Assembly (NCBI GenBank): GCA_049340005.1
Contig: JBMPIY010000018.1
DNA length: 34,968 bases
Direction: 5' to 3' (one strand)
Source: CAXBDP01 sp963974465
GTDB taxonomy: Bacteria > Bacteroidota > Bacteroidia > Cytophagales > Cyclobacteriaceae
Made by a program: the position numbers and the translations under genes. This document shows positions 1-8,600 of this stretch, one piece after another (position 1 is the stretch's first letter; every line of letters starts with the position of its first letter). The notes under the pieces were generated by a model. The model was given only the letters and a program-made list of their open reading frames with translations, made no database searches and was not told the origin of the DNA.

Positions 1-73
1 TCCTCTTCAGGGCAGCGCCGGATATTACGGAATATTAAGATAAAAGTCACCAACTATTTTTCAGTACATTACC

Positions 74-973
74 TTAATTAGCGGATTCTGGTTCTTCCAG
101 AGCCGCTATTTTTTTACTTTTTACTTTCTCAGGACTAGCTGATTTTGCATCAGTAGATTGATTTCCTCCATCATCTTCTTCATCCTCGAATAGATAAGTA
201 TGGATTCTCTGACGGGCTTCTTGTGGAGATAAATTTGAATAAATAATACCGTTTCGTGCTGTACTTATTTGCCCAGTTTCTTCTGAAACAATTAAAACCA
301 ATGTGTCTGTAGATTCAGTCATACCAATTGCAGCACGGTGTCTTAAGCCTAATTGTGCAGGGAGATTTTCTCTTTCAGTAACAGGTAAAATACATCTGGC
401 GGCTTTGATTCTATTTTCAAATATAACGACAGCCCCATCATGCAAAGGGCTATATTTATTGAATATGGCTAATAATAGTCGCTTAGAAATTTCAGCATCC
501 ATTATGTCACCAGACTCCTGATAAAATTTCAGCTCTGAACTTTTAGAAAAAACAATAAGAGCACCAGTATTGCTACCAGCCATTATTTTGGAAGCTTCAA
601 TAATAGGAGTAATGTTGGTTGCACCAACATTTGTTCTTTTTCCAAAAATGCCAGCAAAGATATTTTCTCTATTCAATGCTGTGGTTTTACCAATGATGAG
701 TAAGAATTTTCTGATTTCTTGCTGAAAAAGGATGATAGCCGCCAATACACCAACACTCATAAACTGGCCAAGGATACTTGAAAGAAGCTCCATTTGAGCA
801 GCTCGTACTACTAAATATATTAGATAAAGCGAAAGTAAACCTAGGAATACTCTCAAGGCAACACTGCCTTTCAAGAGTTTATATAGTTGGAAAATAAGGA
901 ATCCTACTGCTAGTATATCTAGCAAGTCTATCCATCTGATGTCAAGAAAGCCTATTTTGAAAAGGTATATCAA
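74..973 (-). CDS. cdaA: Diadenylate cyclase CdaA (membrane-bound, DisA_N domain)
   Basis: Makes cyclic di-AMP from two ATP at the cytoplasmic membrane. The 299-residue protein has three hydrophobic N-terminal helices (about residues 10-32, 38-58, 68-86) and then a DisA_N catalytic domain. The two family signatures are present: DGA at 179-181 (in PLHDGAVVI) and RHR at 211-213 (in LGLRHRAAIGMTE). The C-terminal 30 residues are a Lys/Glu-rich tail. The start is TTG: the N-terminus FKIGFLDIRWIDLLDI matches the family and the next Met is residue 61, inside the membrane region. This TTG overlaps the folP stop by 4 nt, so translation is probably coupled to folP. No convincing terminator lies in the 73 bases downstream. 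Family assignment is certain; the level of activity cannot be judged from sequence. Confidence 0.95.
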   Translation of the reverse strand: MIYLFKIGFLDIRWIDLLDILAVGFLIFQLYKLLKGSVALRVFLGLLSLYLIYLVVRAAQMELLSSILGQFMSVGVLAAIILFQQEIRKFLLIIGKTTALNRENIFAGIFGKRTNVGATNITPIIEASKIMAGSNTGALIVFSKSSELKFYQESGDIMDAEISKRLLLAIFNKYSPLHDGAVVIFENRIKAARCILPVTERENLPAQLGLRHRAAIGMTESTDTLVLIVSEETGQISTARNGIIYSNLSPQEARQRIHTYLFEDEEDDGGNQSTDAKSASPEKVKSKKIAALEEPESAN

Positions 974-1845
974 TGCCTTATTTTTTCTACTAATTTAATG
1001 GTCTGTTTTGCTTCTTTCACATCATGAACTCTTATAATTTTTGCACCATTCATGATAGCGACTGTATTTAAGACTGTTGTCCCATTAAGTGCCTCTTCAG
1101 GACTTACCTCTAAAAATTTCCATGTCATGGATTTTCTTGAAAGACCAACCAAGATAGGACAATCTAAAATATTAATATAACTCAATTTTTTGAGTAAATG
1201 ATAATTTTGATCTAAAGATTTAGCGAAACCAAATCCAGGATCAATAATTATGTCCTTTATCCCTAACTCTTTTGCCAAATGCAATCGTTCTTGCAAGTGT
1301 AAAATTACTTCCTGAAGAAAATTGTCATAATGCGTAAGGTTTTGCATTGTTTTAGGATTGCCCTTAATGTGCATCAAGATATAAGGAATATTCATTTCTG
1401 CAACGGTGGCTAGCATATTATTGTCTAAAGTGCCACCACTAATATCATTTATCATCAATGCACCATTGTCGAAGCCAGCTTTTGCTACATCAGCTCGGTA
1501 CGTGTCAATAGATAAGATGGCTTCTGGAAATTGCTTTAGAATTAGTGAACAAGACGTTTGGATTTGTTCGATTTCTTTAGATAAAGGGATCTCATCAGCT
1601 CCGGGTCTTGAAGATTGGGCGCCTATATCAATAATATCTACACCCTCCTGCATCATTTCTTCAACTCTTTTGATAATTTGCGTTGCTGTTTGATATTTAC
1701 TACCATCATAAAAAGAATCTGTGGTGATATTCAAAATACCCATTACCTTGGGTTTTTGGATATCAAACAGACGACCATTTAGGTTGAGTGTAGATTTTGG
1801 AGAGAAAATAGTTTCTTTTCCTTGAAGCACCTTATTTTTGAACAA
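970..1845 (-). CDS. folP: Dihydropteroate synthase
   Basis: Condenses p-aminobenzoate with hydroxymethyl-dihydropterin diphosphate in folate synthesis (TIM barrel, cytoplasm). Signatures in order: VMGILNITTDSFYDG (34-48; Thr replaces the usual Pro of NITPDSF), DIGAQSSRPGA (73-83), SIDTYRADVA (112-121), NDISGG (133-138), LMHIKGNPKTMQ (157-168), IDPGFGFAK (201-209), GLSRKS (234-239) and RVHDV (272-276). The length of 291 is slightly long because of about 20 extra N-terminal residues. The start drawn here is TTG; a GTG five codons downstream is an alternative. The upstream gene diverges with only 11 bases between start codons, so the promoters must overlap coding sequence or the true start is internal. 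Heads a two-gene unit with cdaA. Confidence 0.95.
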   Translation of the reverse strand: MFKNKVLQGKETIFSPKSTLNLNGRLFDIQKPKVMGILNITTDSFYDGSKYQTATQIIKRVEEMMQEGVDIIDIGAQSSRPGADEIPLSKEIEQIQTSCSLILKQFPEAILSIDTYRADVAKAGFDNGALMINDISGGTLDNNMLATVAEMNIPYILMHIKGNPKTMQNLTHYDNFLQEVILHLQERLHLAKELGIKDIIIDPGFGFAKSLDQNYHLLKKLSYINILDCPILVGLSRKSMTWKFLEVSPEEALNGTTVLNTVAIMNGAKIIRVHDVKEAKQTIKLVEKIRH

Positions 1846-1856
1846 AAGATTTTGGA

Positions 1857-2417
1857 ATGCAAGACTTAACCAAAAGCCAAACGATTGGCGAATATAGAGA
1901 AGTTATTAAGGCCTGTAAAGAACTATTTGAAAAGAAAACGAGGGATTATGGCACATCATGGCGCATATTACGATTACCTTCGATTACAGATCAAATATAT
2001 ATCAAAGCACAAAGATTACGGTCGATTCAGGATAAGGGAATGCAGCTAGTAGATGATGATCCAAAATTAGAGTTTATTGGAATTATCAATTATTCTATCA
2101 TGGCCATTATTCAAATGCAATTGCTAAACGACGAAAGATTGGAAATCCCTTTTGAAGAGCTTGAACCACTTTATGATGCGGTTGTAGAAGAAAACCTCTC
2201 TTTACTTTCGAAAAAGAACCACGATTATGGTGAGGCTTGGAGAGAAATGAGGGTTAGCTCAATAACTGATATTATCCTTATGAAGCTTTTAAGAGTGAAA
2301 CAAATCGAAAATAATGAAGGGAAAACTATTGTTTCTGAGGGTATAAAAGCCAATTATCAAGATATGATTAATTACGCCGTATTTTCTTTAATCCTTCTTA
2401 AAAGCATTAAACTATGA
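1857..2417 (+). CDS. DUF1599 protein with two tandem copies of the domain
   Basis: Biochemical function unknown. The 186-residue protein is an internal duplication: residues 16-90 and 108-182 align, each carrying the pattern K-x(2)-DYG-x(2)-WR-x(2)-R-x(2)-SITD-x(4)-K-x(2)-R-x(3)-I (DYG at 30-32 and 123-125; SITD at 42-45 and 136-139), followed by an Asp/Tyr-containing helix (IINYSIMAI, MINYAVFSL). It is all-helical with charged conserved residues and no signal peptide, so it is probably cytoplasmic. The family has been linked by comparative genomics to nucleotide modification (from memory). It overlaps the next gene by 4 nt (ATGA), which implies coupled translation. Its neighbours folP, BT_3928-family and cdaA are common companions in Bacteroidota. 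Confidence 0.85.
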   Translation: MQDLTKSQTIGEYREVIKACKELFEKKTRDYGTSWRILRLPSITDQIYIKAQRLRSIQDKGMQLVDDDPKLEFIGIINYSIMAIIQMQLLNDERLEIPFEELEPLYDAVVEENLSLLSKKNHDYGEAWREMRVSSITDIILMKLLRVKQIENNEGKTIVSEGIKANYQDMINYAVFSLILLKSIKL

Positions 2418-3511
2418 GAGTTATAACAGAGTTTTTTAGATGGTTTACAGGCTTACTTTTTATCTTTTCAGGCTTAATCAAAGTAAATGATCCAGTTGGC
2501 ACTTCCATTAAATTAACCGAATACTTTGAGGTTTTTTCACTAGATATTGCTCCATTTTTCAGATCTTTTATTCCATACTCATTATATCTTTCGGTCTTTT
2601 TATGTGTGGTAGAAGTAGTATTGGGTGTGGCTTTATTGATCAGATATAAGCCAAAAGTAACAACTAGCTTATTGTTAGCGATGATTCTGTTTTTCACTTT
2701 TCTCACATTCTATTCAGCATATTTTAATAAAGTAACGGATTGTGGTTGTTTTGGTGATGCAATTAAGCTTACACCTTGGGAGTCTTTTTATAAGGATATG
2801 ATCCTGCTATTTACCATAAGTTGGCTGTTTTTTGCTAGACACCGAGCTGTGCGACCTGAAAACCAAGCGACTCGTCATTTGGCTATTATTTTAACTACTC
2901 TGCTGAATTTGGCAATAGCATATTATGCAATTGCACATTTACCATTCATTGATTTTAGAGCATTCAAAGTAGGGACTCATATCCCAACTAATATGCAGCC
3001 ATCTGCAGAATTTCAGTATCAATATATCATGTCCAAGAATGGAGAGGAAGTGGTTTTTGATGAGTATCCGATGGATGAGTCCTACGAGTTCAAGGAAATG
3101 ATCTTAAAAAATCCAGAAGCTAAGCCTAAAATCACTGAGTATAATATATGGAATGATGAAGGCGATTGGACTGACTATACGCTGCAAGGGAATAAGCTAA
3201 TTGTGATTGTTACTAATACAGAAAAAGCAAATATCCGTAGTTTTAGACCAATTAATATTTTGATTGATGAATTGAATGATACTGATATTGAAGCAATTGC
3301 AATTACATCTAGTGAGCGTCAGCTTTTTGAAAATTTCAGACACGAAGTGCAATTGGCAATCCCTTATTATTATGGTGATGCTACTGTGCTTAAAACGATA
3401 ATTCGCTCAAACCCAGGGTTAATATTTTTGCAAAACGGTGAGGTGAAAGCAAAATATCACTATAATGATGTGCCTTCGGTAGAAGAAATCAAAGAGCTGT
3501 ATGCGCGATAA
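2414..3511 (+). CDS. BT_3928-family membrane protein: DoxX/MauE-like region plus thioredoxin-like C-terminal half
   Basis: Role not established. Residues 1-176 hold about five membrane helices (6-24, 56-78, 86-104, 126-143, 155-176) resembling DoxX/MauE proteins, with the MauE-like Cys pair in DCGCFG (109-114) between helices. Residues 185-365 form a soluble region that looks like a degenerate thioredoxin fold: NKLIVIVTNTE as a core strand and a NPGLIFLQNGEV segment where the cis-Pro strand would be, but no CxxC redox motif. A redox or electron-relay role in the envelope would suit the CGC motif, but this is inference. It starts inside the DUF1599 stop and overlaps aroK by 11 nt, so the three genes form one tight operon. 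Confidence 0.85.
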   Translation: MRVITEFFRWFTGLLFIFSGLIKVNDPVGTSIKLTEYFEVFSLDIAPFFRSFIPYSLYLSVFLCVVEVVLGVALLIRYKPKVTTSLLLAMILFFTFLTFYSAYFNKVTDCGCFGDAIKLTPWESFYKDMILLFTISWLFFARHRAVRPENQATRHLAIILTTLLNLAIAYYAIAHLPFIDFRAFKVGTHIPTNMQPSAEFQYQYIMSKNGEEVVFDEYPMDESYEFKEMILKNPEAKPKITEYNIWNDEGDWTDYTLQGNKLIVIVTNTEKANIRSFRPINILIDELNDTDIEAIAITSSERQLFENFRHEVQLAIPYYYGDATVLKTIIRSNPGLIFLQNGEVKAKYHYNDVPSVEEIKELYAR

Positions 3512-4016
3512 AATATTCCTAATCGGAATGCCTGGTACAGGTAAAACCACCTTTGGAATGCAGCTAGCTCAACAATTAGAGTGTGCGTTTTTTGATTTGG
3601 ACTATGAAATAGAGCGGGAGGAAGGGAAGACAGTTTCTCAAATTTTCAGTTCAGATGGAGAGATGTATTTTCGAGAATTAGAGCATCGGAAATTAGCTCA
3701 TTTTATTCAAAGTGAACAAAAATCTTTTGTCCTAGCAACGGGTGGAGGCACACCTTGTTTCCATGATAACCTTCCATTAATGTTGGATGCTGGTGAGGTT
3801 GTTCATGTTTTTACTGACATTCCTACATTGGCAAAGCGGTTGAAAAGAAAAGCGGGAGCAAGACCTTTGTTGAAGGGGAAAAATTTACTCGAAACCGTAA
3901 GTGCAACTTGGAATGCTCGAAAGTCATTTTATGAAATGGCCAATTTCAAATACGACTCCACAAAACACTCAGTCGATGATTTGATAAAGATTTTACGAAA
4001 TAAAAAAGGCTCCTAA
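3501..4016 (+). CDS. aroK: Shikimate kinase
   Basis: Phosphorylates shikimate with ATP in the chorismate pathway. The length of 171 residues is typical. Walker A is GMPGTGKTT (9-17). Shikimate-binding residues are D32 and D34 in DLDYEIE, R58 in FRELE, and the GGG at 81-83. The lid Arg is in RPLL (121-124), and the adenine-side Arg is R140 in WNARKSFYEMA. It overlaps the upstream membrane-protein gene by 11 nt and is last in the operon. The last codons lie within a bidirectional hairpin terminator. It carries the first copy of the repeated octamer GCGGGAGG, at 3614, encoding Arg-Glu. Confidence 0.96.
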   Translation: MRDKIFLIGMPGTGKTTFGMQLAQQLECAFFDLDYEIEREEGKTVSQIFSSDGEMYFRELEHRKLAHFIQSEQKSFVLATGGGTPCFHDNLPLMLDAGEVVHVFTDIPTLAKRLKRKAGARPLLKGKNLLETVSATWNARKSFYEMANFKYDSTKHSVDDLIKILRNKKGS

Positions 4017-4027
4017 AAGAAGCCTTT
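4005..4027 (-). terminator. Intrinsic terminator at the aroK / outer-membrane-protein junction
   Basis: Inverted repeat AAAGGCT (4005-4011) / AGCCTTT (4021-4027) with a 9-nt loop. Read on the minus strand it is followed by a run of T (rc of 4002-4007), so it best terminates the leftward gene ending at 4055. The left arm overlaps the aroK stop codon, so it probably also stops aroK transcripts. Confidence 0.75.
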
Positions 4028-4054
4028 AATTTATTGACAATATTTCATTTCTTT

Positions 4055-5560
4055 TTAGAAATTGAATCCAAAAGTTAAAAGTGCCCTTGTATTGCGATCT
4101 TGTATATTGATATTAGGTTGTGTCCCATCAAATAATGTATAAGGGCTGTAAGTGTTGTTTGTGAAATTATGCACAACCGCTACATCAAAAAAGTATTGTT
4201 GCATTCTCAAACCTAGGCCACCGGAAATGGAGGAGATACTTCTATCTACGTTATCATCAAAATTTGTTGGATCTTGATAATAACCATAACCACCTCGCAA
4301 CCTGAAGATATCATATCTATACTCACCGCCAATTCTAAGATTAACTGCATTTGTATACAGGTTTGCAATGGTTTGATTATCAGACGATAAATCAAGTTCA
4401 ACAGAGCTAAGGTTTGCCTGAGTATAATCTACATATTCTACATCGGCCGAGATAAAGCCATTTTTTCCTACAATAAAACTCGCACCTGCATTTACTCTCC
4501 AAGGAGTTCTCATATTGTAATTGGTCAAGAAAATGTCTGACACGGAGCTTAGTTCTGTTAAAGTAGTGTCTCCAGCTGCGTAATAATAATTATCATAATT
4601 CGCAATAATTCCATTTGAGAACTCTTCATCTAAATTATACCATGTAGGTGATACTATCGAAGCTCCCAATCTTATATTATCATTCAATTTAGCAATTGCT
4701 CCAATATTGAAATTGAATCCATTTCCTGTAATGAAAATATCTTCATAGGTAAGTAAATCTAATAAAGGCTCACCTTCAAAAAACTCTGAAAAGTCTTTGG
4801 AACTACTATATTCAAGTGTTGTAATTCCTATCCCAGCGCCGAAATATAGTTTGTTGTCGAAATTACCACCATAACTAAATTGAATTCTATCTGCCCTCCC
4901 GCTTGATATTATGGTCTCTTGTTGTTCAGGAAACCCAAGTACAAAAGAATCATATACATCATCAGTATTTGGGAAGGGATTTATTAAGTAAGTGTCATAT
5001 GCCCTACCAACCAGACCAGCATTTCCTATCGAGCTTGTTGGAATACCATCAGCACGCTCAATAAAATAGTCAATGATAGAATTATCATCATTAAATCCTC
5101 TATAGCCAACTTCATTTCTGAAGTCCTGTAATCTTGCAAAATTTATAGCGAATGATCCACCTCTCCATTTACCCAATTCAATGTCATCTTTTACATTGCT
5201 AATAACCAAACCAAGTTGTGGTAATGAGAAATTATTGATTGGTCTATTAGAGGAAAATCCATTGAAGTTTGATTCAGAATTATAAAAGGTCATTCCGCCT
5301 GTTATTGAAAACTCTGATCTTCTAAATAATCCTAATCCAGCTGGATTAATTAAAGCTTGTGAAACATCTCCTCCCAAAGCAGTTTGTGCTCCACCGATTC
5401 CTAACATTCTTGCTGTTCCAGTGGATTGCATTCTACTAAATCTAAGGGCATCCTCATAATAACCTATTGATCCCGGCGCTATTTGAGCATTTGCAGATTG
5501 CAATGCACATAGCATTATCGAGCTCAATAGAATAGCTGTCATTCCTATTGAACGAATCAT
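4055..5560 (-). CDS. Outer-membrane beta-barrel protein, OmpP1/FadL-like
   Basis: A 501-residue predicted outer-membrane channel. Residues 1-25 are a signal peptide with a clean cleavage site (SANA|QIAPG). The mature N-terminus has the FadL/OmpP1 style of Bacteroidota: GTARMLGIGGAQTALGGD (48-65), then SQALINPAGLGL (67-78), where an NPAGL signature is typical. The rest alternates short amphipathic strands with Asn/Asp/Tyr-rich loops and ends in a C-terminal aromatic (LLTFGFNF), as expected for BAM insertion. Substrate unknown; family members import hydrophobic compounds or act as general porins. It lies 62 bases downstream of the Gly-rich lipoprotein gene with no terminator between them, so the two may be cotranscribed. 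Confidence 0.85.
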   Translation of the reverse strand: MIRSIGMTAILLSSIMLCALQSANAQIAPGSIGYYEDALRFSRMQSTGTARMLGIGGAQTALGGDVSQALINPAGLGLFRRSEFSITGGMTFYNSESNFNGFSSNRPINNFSLPQLGLVISNVKDDIELGKWRGGSFAINFARLQDFRNEVGYRGFNDDNSIIDYFIERADGIPTSSIGNAGLVGRAYDTYLINPFPNTDDVYDSFVLGFPEQQETIISSGRADRIQFSYGGNFDNKLYFGAGIGITTLEYSSSKDFSEFFEGEPLLDLLTYEDIFITGNGFNFNIGAIAKLNDNIRLGASIVSPTWYNLDEEFSNGIIANYDNYYYAAGDTTLTELSSVSDIFLTNYNMRTPWRVNAGASFIVGKNGFISADVEYVDYTQANLSSVELDLSSDNQTIANLYTNAVNLRIGGEYRYDIFRLRGGYGYYQDPTNFDDNVDRSISSISGGLGLRMQQYFFDVAVVHNFTNNTYSPYTLFDGTQPNINIQDRNTRALLTFGFNF

Positions 5561-5622
5561 AAATATAAGTTAGTGGTAAAAAATCTAGGGTGTTAATTTC
5601 TGAGAGAGAAAAAAAAGAGGGA

Positions 5623-6957
5623 TTATCTCCCTCCTCTACCGCCTGAAGATGATGTTCTACCACCTCCAGAAGATCTTGTAGCTCCTCCGCCACCTACAGT
5701 TCCAGATGACCTGCCTACACTACTTCCTGTACTTCTCGAAGCACCACCAGTTGACATTGTTCCAGTTCTACTTCTGGTAGGTGGGGTTGATGTTCCCATT
5801 CTGCTTCTAGTTGCTGAACCGTTATAGACTGAATTACTTCTTGAGTTCGTAGTTGTTGGTCTACCATAATTGGCAGTTGAACTTCTTCTACTATTAGCAA
5901 CATTTGAAGGAGTATAACCTCTTCTTGTGTTAGATGTTATTGCGCTTGCTGTATTTCTTGTAGCACTTGAACCACTATTTGCAATACTCCGTCTAGAGTT
6001 TCTATAATACTCATTTTGAGTTTGAGAGAAGTCTCTTCTTTGACTAGTTACTTGATTTGCTCCAGCATTAGATCTTTGCGCAGCTACAGCTGAACGAGTC
6101 GATGGAATAGCATTTGATGCATTTGCAAATTGACTGCTTCTGCCATCTCTTGGACCTCTTACATATTGACGATTAGGGATATCTGAATTGTTAATAATCA
6201 CAACTGGACTGTAGAATCTATTTCCAAATCCAAATGGACTACCAAAACCTCCATAGCCGAAACTATTGAATCCATATGGTGACATCCAAGGATCCATAAA
6301 AAATGGATTACCAAAACCACCACCGTAACCATATGACATCGCTATCATATTTCTCATTCTCATGGAGCCCATTCCGAAACCGAAGTTACTAAAGCCAAAT
6401 CCCATACTAAAACCAGTTCTGAAGCCAGCTCTAGGGAAAAATGGATCGAAGAATGGGTCATAGCCAAACGGACTCATTCCAAAGCCACCCATTCCCCAAG
6501 GACTCATACCGATACCCATTCCCATTGAGAATGGACTCATGCCACCAAACCCATTATAATTTGTAATTCGGTAGTTATTGTAGGTAGTGTTTTGACCTTG
6601 GCTAGCTAGATTTCTGTTATTATTCAAGCCATTATTATCATAGTCTTCAACATAATAATCATCGCTCCCATAGTTTTCACTGTTGGTAGAACTTTGATTT
6701 GCGTATCGAGCTATGTAATCAGGATTTACATTTTTTGCAGAGAAGTTTTCCATTTGGACATTCTCGGCATTATTGTGATAGGAAGAAAAATTTTGCGGTT
6801 CATTGTTTTCAACTAATGAAGCATAATTTACCTCCCGCATATCTGCTGAAGAAAAATAAATGTCATCGTATTCATTTACGCTGGCATATTGTTCCGGCAT
6901 ACATGACCAGAGCAAAAGAATTGCAGCTGGCATACTTAAATTTCTTAAAATATTCAT
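5623..6957 (-). CDS. Gly/Asn/Ser-rich low-complexity lipoprotein
   Basis: Function not recognised. Residues 1-19 form a lipoprotein signal with lipobox LWSC (Cys19). The mature protein has three compositional zones. Residues 20-130 are acidic and Asn/Tyr-rich. Residues 135-255 consist of Gly-Met-Phe-Pro repeats such as GMGIGMSPWGMGGFGMSPFG with almost no Lys, Asp or Glu. Residues 265-444 are Ser/Arg/Asn/Thr-rich and end in a Gly-Arg-Ser tail (GGRTSSSGGRGGR). No enzymatic domain is visible. Similar surface-anchored proteins in Cytophagales are annotated only as hypothetical. The start ATG at 6957 is well supported by the signal sequence. Intrinsic disorder is likely; a structural or adhesive envelope role is a guess. 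Confidence 0.8.
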   Translation of the reverse strand: MNILRNLSMPAAILLLWSCMPEQYASVNEYDDIYFSSADMREVNYASLVENNEPQNFSSYHNNAENVQMENFSAKNVNPDYIARYANQSSTNSENYGSDDYYVEDYDNNGLNNNRNLASQGQNTTYNNYRITNYNGFGGMSPFSMGMGIGMSPWGMGGFGMSPFGYDPFFDPFFPRAGFRTGFSMGFGFSNFGFGMGSMRMRNMIAMSYGYGGGFGNPFFMDPWMSPYGFNSFGYGGFGSPFGFGNRFYSPVVIINNSDIPNRQYVRGPRDGRSSQFANASNAIPSTRSAVAAQRSNAGANQVTSQRRDFSQTQNEYYRNSRRSIANSGSSATRNTASAITSNTRRGYTPSNVANSRRSSTANYGRPTTTNSRSNSVYNGSATRSRMGTSTPPTRSRTGTMSTGGASRSTGSSVGRSSGTVGGGGATRSSGGGRTSSSGGRGGR

Positions 6958-7036
6958 AATGTTCCTTTTTTGTTTTCTCTCTCATGATAAATATACGTCG
7001 GCAGATTTAAAAAGATATAAATACAGCCTAAAAACT

Positions 7037-7044
7037 TATATTTG
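7037..7044 (+). promoter_or_regulatory. Candidate -7 box of the proS promoter
   Basis: TATATTTG matches the Bacteroidota -7 consensus TAnnTTTG exactly, 46 bases ahead of the proS ATG. This would give a leader of about 40 nt. I do not see a good -33 TTTG at the usual distance, so this is a moderate call. Confidence 0.5.
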
Positions 7045-7090
7045 TCACCTTAAATACATTGAAATGATAATTTTAGTTCGTTAAAGGATT

Positions 7091-8569
7091 ATGAGCAAAG
7101 GAATAACGAAACGTAGCGATGACTATTCGGCTTGGTATAATGAGTTGGTTAAAAAAGCTGATTTAGCTGAAAATTCGGCTGTTAGAGGCTGTATGGTGAT
7201 CAAACCATATGGGTATTCGATTTGGGAAAAAATGCAAGCTGAGTTGGATAGACGATTTAAGGAGACTGGGCATTCAAATGCCTATTTTCCACTTTTCATA
7301 CCAAAGTCTTTCTTAAACAGAGAAGCAGCACATGTTGATGGTTTTGCAAAGGAATGCGCTGTTGTAACTCATTATAGATTGAAAGTTACGGATGATACAA
7401 AAGAGTTAATTGTTGATCCTGAAGCTAAACTGGAGGAGGAGTTAATTGTCCGCCCAACTTCTGAAACAGTGATTTGGAGTACCTATAAAAACTGGATTCA
7501 GTCATATAGAGATTTGCCACTTTTGGTAAATCAATGGGCCAACGTGGTTCGTTGGGAAATGCGTACCCGGATATTCCTTCGAACGACTGAATTCTTATGG
7601 CAGGAAGGTCACACTGCTCATTCTACTCGGGAAGAGGCAATTGATGAAACGGTGCAAATGCTCAATGTTTATGCAGACTTTGCTGAGAAAGAATTGGCTA
7701 TGCCAGTAATAAAGGGTGTGAAAACTGAAAGTGAACGATTTGCTGGAGCTGTGGATACTTATTGTATAGAAGCATTGATGCAGGATGGAAAAGCTTTGCA
7801 AGCAGGAACATCACACTTCTTGGGGCAAAATTTCGCTAAAGCATTTGATGTGAAGTTTACAAGTAAAGAAGGTAAACTTGAATATGTTTGGGGAACATCA
7901 TGGGGCTCGAGTACTAGATTGATGGGCGCATTAATAATGACCCATTCTGATGATCATGGTTTGATTGTTCCTCCAAGACTAGCACCAATACAAGTAGTTA
8001 TTGTCCCAATATTTAGAGGAGCAGAGGAGCTTGAAGCTATTTCAGTAAAGGTGCGTGAAATTGAAACCCAACTTAAAAATGCTGGAGTCAAAGTGAAGTT
8101 TGATAACAGAGATACGCATAAGCCGGGATTCAAATTCGCGGATTATGAGCAAAAAGGCATTCCTCTTAGAATAGCGATTGGCCCACGTGATTTGGAAAAA
8201 GGAACTGTAGAACTTGCAAGAAGAGATACTTTGAGCAAAGAAGTTGTGAATGCAGATGAAAATCTTGCTGATTATATAGTTGATTTGTTAGATCAGATTC
8301 AACAAAATCTATACGATCGAGCATTGAAATTTAGAGAAGAAAATACGCGGGAGGTAGATTCATATGAAGAGTTTAAAAGACTTTTGGACGAAGAGCCTGG
8401 ATTTATCCTTGCGCATTGGGATGGTACTGCCGAAACGGAAGAATTAATAAAACAAGAAACAAAGGCAACAATTAGATGTATTCCTTTAGACTCAGTAGAA
8501 GAAAGTGGGAAGTGTATTTACTCTGGAAAACCAAGTAGTAAAAGAGTTCTTTTTGCTCGTGCGTACTAA
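7091..8569 (+). CDS. proS: Prolyl-tRNA synthetase (short, type 3)
   Basis: Charges tRNA-Pro. The 492-residue protein is the archaeal/eukaryote-like short form without the editing insertion, standard in Bacteroidota. Class II motif 2 spans about 154-176 (RWEMRTR, then FLWQEGHTAH), preceded by the proline-site RPTSETVIW (121-129). GTSHFLGQNFAKAF is at 239-252. Motif 3 spans 268-299 (GTSWGSSTRLMG, then SDDHGLIVPPRLAP). The anticodon-binding domain starts near 300 (KPGFKFADYEQKGIPLR). The C-terminal domain ends in the family tail GKCIYSGKPSSKRVLFARAY. An AAAGGA stretch precedes the ATG. The nfeD-floA pair follows after 31 bases with no terminator. Confidence 0.97.
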   Translation: MSKGITKRSDDYSAWYNELVKKADLAENSAVRGCMVIKPYGYSIWEKMQAELDRRFKETGHSNAYFPLFIPKSFLNREAAHVDGFAKECAVVTHYRLKVTDDTKELIVDPEAKLEEELIVRPTSETVIWSTYKNWIQSYRDLPLLVNQWANVVRWEMRTRIFLRTTEFLWQEGHTAHSTREEAIDETVQMLNVYADFAEKELAMPVIKGVKTESERFAGAVDTYCIEALMQDGKALQAGTSHFLGQNFAKAFDVKFTSKEGKLEYVWGTSWGSSTRLMGALIMTHSDDHGLIVPPRLAPIQVVIVPIFRGAEELEAISVKVREIETQLKNAGVKVKFDNRDTHKPGFKFADYEQKGIPLRIAIGPRDLEKGTVELARRDTLSKEVVNADENLADYIVDLLDQIQQNLYDRALKFREENTREVDSYEEFKRLLDEEPGFILAHWDGTAETEELIKQETKATIRCIPLDSVEESGKCIYSGKPSSKRVLFARAY

Positions 8570-8600
8570 GTTCAAGGATATTTAAGTATATTTAGCTACT

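Noticed and set aside
1..73. Left edge as coding sequence or terminator
   Set aside because: A short ATATT-ACGG-AATAT inverted repeat is present, but it has no T-tract and no readable frame can be tied to a gene within the window.
6860..7084. 74-residue plus-strand ORF overlapping the lipoprotein start and the proS leader
   Set aside because: Runs over the proS promoter box, antisense to a well-supported signal sequence, Lys/Tyr-rich with no domain.
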